A stretch of 9,489 bases of DNA, from contig CAYWLS010000049.1 in the NCBI GenBank assembly GCA_964458605.1, forward strand, positions 1-9,489, written 5' to 3'. The notes under the pieces are model-generated. The model searched no databases. It was not told the origin of the DNA and was given only the letters and a program-made list of their open reading frames with translations. Positions 6,278-9,489 of the stretch are shown one piece after another (position 1 is the first letter of the stretch; each line of letters opens with the position of its first letter). The position numbers were made by a program, and so were the translations under genes. The DNA is from JBBSNV01 sp964458605. Lineage in GTDB: Bacteria > Pseudomonadota > Alphaproteobacteria > Reyranellales > JAQSWP01.

Positions 6278-7216
6278 ATGAGCTACCGGGCCAGCGATTG
6301 GGCGATGGCGCAGCCGCTCGACAATCCCGCCGCCAAGCTGGTGCTGCTGATCCTGGCGCATCACATGAACCACAAGACCGGACGCTGCTTTCCCTCGGTC
6401 GCCACCATGGCTCGCGAGAGCGGCCTGAGCGATCGCGGCGTGCGCCTGGCCGTTGCGCGGCTGGCGAAGCTTGGATTGGTCGAGCTGCGCGGCAGCACGA
6501 CGAGGCGGCACTACCGCCTCAACGTCGCGACTGCGGCACATGGTGCCGAAGTTTCCCGTGAAACTGCGGCACCGGATGCCGGAGTCGTTGCTGCCACTCC
6601 GGCAGCTCTTGCCGCCACTCCGGCACGTGGTGCCGGTCACTCCGGCACGCCGTGCCGACTAACAGGGAAGGAACCTGTAAATAATAGGGAGGGGGAGAAC
6701 GCACCCCCTCCCCAGGGGAATGCCGTTGGCATGAAGGCAAAGACGCCTGGCAAGCCGGATGACGTGGCGAGCAGCCGTGCCACCCGGCTGGCGGCGGATT
6801 GGCAGCCATCGGCGCAGGGCATCGCCTTTGCCCGCCGCGAGCATGCCGATATCGACTGGCAACGCGAGGCGCGCGCCTTCCGCGACTACTGGCTGGCCAA
6901 GCCCGACGGGCTGAGCGCCGACTGGGAAGCGAGCTGGCGGCGCTGGCTGGGTCGTGCGGCGCAATTCGCGCTGCCGCCAAGCAAGCCGCAGAGGCGCGGC
7001 GGGGGCGGCGATGGCCTGGCGCCCGACGAACTATGGTTGGCACGCGTGATACGCTTCAGGGATGCGCGCTTTTGGTCGCGCGTCTGGGGCGCTCGGCCTG
7101 GCGAGGAGGGTTGCCACGTTCCCGCCGACATGCTGCGCCAGTTCGGCTATCCGGTGTACGAACGCGGCCAACGGGTCCCGCCGCTCCAGCCCAGTGCAGG
7201 CGGAAGCGCCGATTGA
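6278..7216 (+). CDS. Winged-helix (HTH_36-like) protein with DnaT/phage-O-like C-terminal half; putative replication initiator
   Basis: A 312-residue protein. Residues about 13-82 form a winged helix-turn-helix of the HTH_36 type (CFPSVATMARESGLS, then RLAKLGLVEL and a wing), common in phage and plasmid replication proteins. Residues 83-170 are a low-complexity Ala/Pro/Gly linker whose DNA holds five palindromic repeats. Residues 171-226 show W175-Q-P, F201-x2-Y-W205 and W216, W220, W223, a pattern like the DNA-binding domain of DnaT and replisome organisers. A further conserved-looking segment is FWSRVWGARPGEEGC (265-279). There is no clear Shine-Dalgarno before the ATG. An in-frame GTG at 6179 would add 33 residues but would place the dyad inside the gene; MSYRA-x-DWA is the family-like start. 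No phage, plasmid, integrase or helicase-loader gene adjoins it. It could instead be a chromosomal regulator; the replication role is inference. Confidence 0.75.
   Translation: MSYRASDWAMAQPLDNPAAKLVLLILAHHMNHKTGRCFPSVATMARESGLSDRGVRLAVARLAKLGLVELRGSTTRRHYRLNVATAAHGAEVSRETAAPDAGVVAATPAALAATPARGAGHSGTPCRLTGKEPVNNREGENAPPPQGNAVGMKAKTPGKPDDVASSRATRLAADWQPSAQGIAFARREHADIDWQREARAFRDYWLAKPDGLSADWEASWRRWLGRAAQFALPPSKPQRRGGGGDGLAPDELWLARVIRFRDARFWSRVWGARPGEEGCHVPADMLRQFGYPVYERGQRVPPLQPSAGGSAD
6530..6661 (+). repeat. Five iteron-like palindromic repeats inside the initiator-like gene
   Basis: Five same-orientation copies of ACTsCGGCAC-N3-GTGCCG begin at 6530, 6563, 6596, 6617 and 6639. Each is itself a near-palindrome with arms of about 10 bases around a 3-base centre. 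The left arm is ACTGCGGCAC in copies 1-2, ACTCCGGCAG in copy 3 and ACTCCGGCAC in copies 4-5. Copy 3 has the weakest right arm (TTGCCG). Start-to-start distances are 33, 33, 21 and 22 bases, near three and two helical turns. The array encodes the linker between the two protein domains. The arrangement resembles the iterons of the lambda origin, which lie inside gene O. That it works as an origin is inference. Confidence 0.8.
6550..6565. promoter_or_regulatory. parS-like palindrome between repeats 1 and 2
   Basis: AGTTTC-CCGT-GAAACT is a 16-base inverted repeat with perfect 6-base arms. Its 14-base core GTTTCCCGTGAAAC differs at one position from the ParB centromere core GTTTCACGTGAAAC. The left half also resembles the Noc half-site TTTCCC. 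It overlaps the last bases of repeat 1 and the first bases of repeat 2. No parA or parB gene is in the window, so it would have to be read by a protein encoded elsewhere. Confidence 0.4.
6676..6686. other. Short AT-rich segment after the repeats, possible unwinding element
   Basis: TGTAAATAATA is 10/11 A or T within very GC-rich coding sequence and starts 15 bases after the last repeat. It includes TGTAAATAA, one mismatch from an inverted DnaA box (TGTGNATAA). AT-rich DNA beside iterons is where origins such as ori-lambda open. It is short for a full unwinding element. Confidence 0.35.
6687..6712. other. Perfect 9-bp purine/pyrimidine hairpin inside the gene
   Basis: GGGAGGGGG (6687-6695) pairs exactly with CCCCCTCCC (6704-6712) around an 8-base loop. 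The stem is all purine on one strand and starts immediately after the AT-rich segment. It encodes part of the linker (REGENAPPP). It could be a primase or helicase loading structure, a polymerase pause, or simply low-complexity coding sequence. Confidence 0.5.
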
Positions 7217-7304
7217 AATCCCTCTTCCGTATCGCGAAACATCCATTCGCGGATGGGGCGGTTTGCAAAAATATCTGGCGACTTCGTTGCTGCAGCGCAG
7301 TAGC

Positions 7305-7320
7305 ATGAACGAGCGTTCAT
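7305..7320. promoter_or_regulatory. TetR-type operator palindrome
   Basis: ATGAACG-AG-CGTTCAT is a perfect inverted repeat with 7-base arms and a 2-base centre, the size and form of TetR-family operators. It lies 71 bases before the ribosome site-supported ATG of the HMG-CoA-synthase-like gene and partly covers where a -35 would fall for the TATATT at 7334-7339. Repression relieved by an acyl-CoA or pathway ligand is the likely logic. No TetR gene is in the window. Confidence 0.55.
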
Positions 7321-7333
7321 AGACCGGCGCGGG

Positions 7334-7339
7334 TATATT
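7334..7339 (+). promoter_or_regulatory. Candidate -10 element for HMGCS-like operon
   Basis: TATATT is the best -10-like hexamer in the 174-base gap upstream of the HMG-CoA-synthase-like gene. No good -35 is seen at 16-18 bases, so it may need an activator or be fortuitous. The gap otherwise holds the operator palindrome and a small GCTGC/GCAGC stem (7343-7367). Confidence 0.25.
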
Positions 7340-7374
7340 ATTGCTGCGCGTCCGGGATTTTTGCAGCCGAGTTT

Positions 7375-7380
7375 AGGGAG
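7375..7380 (+). promoter_or_regulatory. Ribosome binding site for HMGCS-like gene
   Basis: AGGGAG lies ten bases before ATG 7391. It favours this start over an in-frame TTG at 7361, which has no such site and would add ten residues ahead of the MVGITAYGGYVP family start. Confidence 0.6.
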
Positions 7381-7390
7381 ATCGATAGAG

Positions 7391-8833
7391 ATGGTTGGTA
7401 TCACCGCTTACGGCGGTTACGTCCCGCGCCTGCGCCTCAGCCGCCAGGCCATCCACGCCGCCAACAAGTGGTTCGCCGCCGGCCTGGGCGGCCAGGCCAA
7501 GGGCGAAAAGGCGATCGGCAACTGGGACGAGGACAGCATCACCATGGCGGTCGAGGCGGCGCGCGACTGCCTGACCGGTTCCGATGCCAGCCATATCGAC
7601 ACGCTCTACTTCGCCTCCACCACCCAGCCGTTCAAGGATCGCCAGAATGCCGGCGTGATCGGCACCGCGCTGCATCGCGAGGACGGGCTGGCGGTGGCCG
7701 ATTTCGGCGGCTCGCTGAAATGCGGCACCACCGCGCTGATGGCCGGGCTCGATGCCGCCAGGGCCGGCCGCAAGGTCATGGTCGCCGCCGCCGACAAGCG
7801 CCACGCCAAGGTCGCCTCGGCCAACGAGATGCAATACGGCGACGGCGCCGCCGCGCTCAGCCTGGGCACCGACAAGGTGATCGCCAAGTTTCTGGGCGGC
7901 TATTCGACCTCGGTCGATTTCGTCGACCATTTCCGCGGCGACGAATCGGATTTCGACTATGCCTGGGAAGAGCGCTGGATCCGCGACGAGGGCTACGCCA
8001 AGGTGGTGCCGCCGGCGCTGACCGCCGCGCTCGACCGGGTCAAGCTCAAGGGCGCCGACATCGCCCATTTCATCATGCCCAGCCTGATGGCCGCGGTGCC
8101 CAAGCAGATGGCCAAGCGGGCCGGCATCGCCGAAAGCGCGGTGCGCGACCTGCTGGGCGCCAATCTGGGCGACACTGGTGCTGCCCATCCGCTGGTCATG
8201 CTGGCGCACTGTCTTGAAAGCGCCAAGGCGGGCGACAAGATCATGGTGGTGGGCTTCGGCCAGGGCCTCGACGTGCTGGTGTTCGAAGTCACCGACGAGC
8301 TGGCCAGGCTGCCCAAGCGCAACGGCATTAGCGGCCACCTGGCGCGGCGCAAGGAAGAAAAGAACTACATGAAGTATCTCGCCTTCAACGAGATGCTGCC
8401 GCTCGAGAAGGGCATGCGGGCGGAGTTCGACAAGAAGACCGCGCTGTCGATCCTGTATCGCAAGCGCGACATGCTGTACGGCCTGATCGGCGGCAAGTGC
8501 AAGGTGTGCGGCACGGTGCAGTTCCCCAAATCGCAGGTCTGCGTCAACCCGAACTGCCACGCCATGGACAGCCAGGAAGACTATCCGTTCGCCGGCATGG
8601 AGGCGCAGATCATGTCGTGGTCGGCCGACTCGCTGACCTTCACGCCCGATCCGCCGGCGTTCTACGGCATGATCACCTTCGCCGAGGGCGGCCGCTTCAT
8701 GGCCGACTTCACCGATTGCGACGCCGAGCAGGTCAAGGTCGGCGCCCGCATGCGCATGGTGTTCCGCATCCGCGACGTCGACCATGTGCGCGGCGGCTTC
8801 AAGCGCTATTTCTGGAAGGCCACGCCGGTCTAG
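7391..8833 (+). CDS. HMG-CoA synthase/KAS III-like enzyme fused to zinc-ribbon OB-fold (DUF35) domain
   Basis: A 480-residue fusion. Residues 1 to about 320 are a thiolase-fold enzyme of the HMG-CoA synthase / 3-oxoacyl synthase III type. The candidate catalytic Cys111 lies in GGSLKCGTTAL, His226 in IAHFIMPS and Asn258 in GANLGDTG, giving a Cys-His-Asn triad. The glutamate that true HMG-CoA synthases use (TES motif) is not seen at the matching place (ASTTQPFKD, 75-83). Residues about 365-480 are a DUF35 unit: a zinc ribbon with Cys370, Cys373, Cys384 and Cys389, then an OB fold that ends in KRYFWKATPV. An SCP2-type thiolase gene follows after 69 bases. In archaea HMGCS, thiolase and DUF35 are separate proteins of one channelled complex; here two are fused. 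The role is probably acyl-CoA condensation or the reverse cleavage. The exact reaction is unknown. Confidence 0.9.
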   Translation: MVGITAYGGYVPRLRLSRQAIHAANKWFAAGLGGQAKGEKAIGNWDEDSITMAVEAARDCLTGSDASHIDTLYFASTTQPFKDRQNAGVIGTALHREDGLAVADFGGSLKCGTTALMAGLDAARAGRKVMVAAADKRHAKVASANEMQYGDGAAALSLGTDKVIAKFLGGYSTSVDFVDHFRGDESDFDYAWEERWIRDEGYAKVVPPALTAALDRVKLKGADIAHFIMPSLMAAVPKQMAKRAGIAESAVRDLLGANLGDTGAAHPLVMLAHCLESAKAGDKIMVVGFGQGLDVLVFEVTDELARLPKRNGISGHLARRKEEKNYMKYLAFNEMLPLEKGMRAEFDKKTALSILYRKRDMLYGLIGGKCKVCGTVQFPKSQVCVNPNCHAMDSQEDYPFAGMEAQIMSWSADSLTFTPDPPAFYGMITFAEGGRFMADFTDCDAEQVKVGARMRMVFRIRDVDHVRGGFKRYFWKATPV

Positions 8834-8902
8834 GCGGCCTTCCGGCACGGAATCGGGAGCAAGACGAGTTGCAACGTATTTACGGACGAAAGGAATTTCG
8901 CC

Positions 8903-9489
8903 ATGGCTAAGGGCATCAAGGACAAAGTCGCCATTCTCGGCATGGGCTGCTCCAAGTTCGGCGAACGCTGGGACAGCGGCGCCGAGGAGCTGATGCTGGA
9001 GGCGTTCAAGGAGTGCATCGCCGACGCCGGCATCGACATGACGCAGCTCCAGGCCGCCTGGTTCTCGACCGCGATCGACGAGGTGCATGTCGGCAAGTCG
9101 GGCATTCCGCTGTCGACCACCCTGCGCCTGCCCAACATCCCGGTGACGCATGTCGAGAACATGTGCGCCTCGGGCACCGAAGCCTTCCGCGGCGCCTGCT
9201 ATGCCGTGGCCTCGGGCGCGGTGGACTTCGCGCTGGCGCTGGGCGTGGAGAAGCTCAAGGACACCGGCTATGGCGGCCTGCCGGGCGGCCGCGGCGCCCC
9301 GCTGCAGCAGCTCTGGGCGGCCAACTCGACCGCGCCGGGCAATTTCGCCCAGCTCGCCTCGGCCTACATGGCGCGCCACGACGTGAAATACGACGACCTG
9401 AAGCGCGCCATCGGCCACGTGTCGTGGAAGAGCCACCAGAACGGCGCCAAGAACCCCAAGGCCCACCTGCAGAAGGCGGTGGACATGGA
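8903..9489 (+). CDS. SCP2-type thiolase / acetyl-CoA acetyltransferase, 5' part only
   Basis: The first 195 residues of a thiolase that runs off the window end. The nucleophilic cysteine is Cys88 in VENMCASG, the usual SCP-x/SCP2-thiolase motif. It is preceded by the N-terminal strand VAILGMGCSKFG, and the loop segment GGLPGGRGAPLQQLWAANS (124-142) is typical of this group. The second catalytic cysteine and the histidine would lie beyond the window. GAAAGGA (8888-8894) lies eight bases before the ATG. It follows the HMGCS-DUF35 fusion by 69 bases, in which I see no terminator, so the two are probably co-expressed and may form a complex. SCP2-type thiolases paired with DUF35 proteins act in thiolysis or, in steroid side-chain removal, retro-aldol cleavage. 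Which one applies here is open. Confidence 0.92.
   Translation, partial: MAKGIKDKVAILGMGCSKFGERWDSGAEELMLEAFKECIADAGIDMTQLQAAWFSTAIDEVHVGKSGIPLSTTLRLPNIPVTHVENMCASGTEAFRGACYAVASGAVDFALALGVEKLKDTGYGGLPGGRGAPLQQLWAANSTAPGNFAQLASAYMARHDVKYDDLKRAIGHVSWKSHQNGAKNPKAHLQKAVDM

Noticed and set aside
6530..6661. CRISPR array
   Set aside because: The units are short, internally palindromic, partly abutting and lie in a coding linker; there are no uniform unique spacers and no cas genes.
7230..7260. Imperfect palindrome CCATTCGCGGATGG as an operator
   Set aside because: The inner positions do not pair fully and the outer arms are only four bases, so it is not distinguishable from chance.
5996..7390. 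Insertion sequence or prophage
   Set aside because: No transposase, integrase, terminal inverted repeats or target duplication could be found; only the initiator-like gene suggests mobility.
7373..9466. 697-codon open frame on the minus strand
   Set aside because: Antisense to the HMGCS-DUF35 and thiolase genes, whose motifs are clear on the + strand; the minus product has no recognisable domain.

Overview
The window is GC-rich, densely coding DNA with every supported gene on the + strand. The gene families (an alpha-proteobacterial style CaiB/BaiF CoA-transferase and PimC/PimD-like dehydrogenase pair) and a palindromic intergenic element suggest a proteobacterium, most likely an alphaproteobacterium. 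That placement is inference, not proof.

Region 1 (1-5995) is a catabolic gene run: the 3' end of a short-chain dehydrogenase/reductase, a D-2-hydroxyacid dehydrogenase (GhrA-like), an alpha/beta hydrolase of the 3-oxoadipate enol-lactonase type, a family III CoA-transferase, and two acyl-CoA dehydrogenase subunits that look like one heteromeric enzyme. The first three genes are separated by 16 and 2 bases. The last three are separated by gaps of 100-151 bases that hold hairpins and possibly a promoter. Together they fit oxidation of an alcohol or hydroxy acid, hydrolysis of a lactone or other C-C/ester bond, CoA activation, and entry into beta-oxidation. The substrate cannot be read from the sequence.

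Region 2 (5996-7216) is the surprising part. A 112-bp palindromic element that can fold as a four-way cloverleaf is followed by a DnaA-box match, a perfect 10-bp dyad and a gene for a winged-helix protein (HTH_36-like) with a tryptophan-rich DnaT/phage-O-like C-terminal half. The linker between its domains contains five direct copies of a palindromic motif. A 13/14 match to the chromosomal ParB site parS lies between copies 1 and 2. After the copies come a short AT-rich stretch and a perfect 9-bp hairpin. The layout resembles phage lambda, whose origin iterons lie inside the O initiator gene. I propose a cryptic or domesticated origin-in-gene module; the DNA signals are visible, the function is inference.

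Region 3 (7217-9489) starts with a TetR-type operator palindrome. It continues with a protein fusing an HMG-CoA-synthase/KAS III-like thiolase-fold enzyme to a zinc-ribbon/OB (DUF35) domain, then an SCP2-type thiolase cut by the window end. This resembles a compact form of the archaeal thiolase/HMG-CoA synthase/DUF35 complex and would fit the terminal C-C bond chemistry of the same acyl-CoA pathway.
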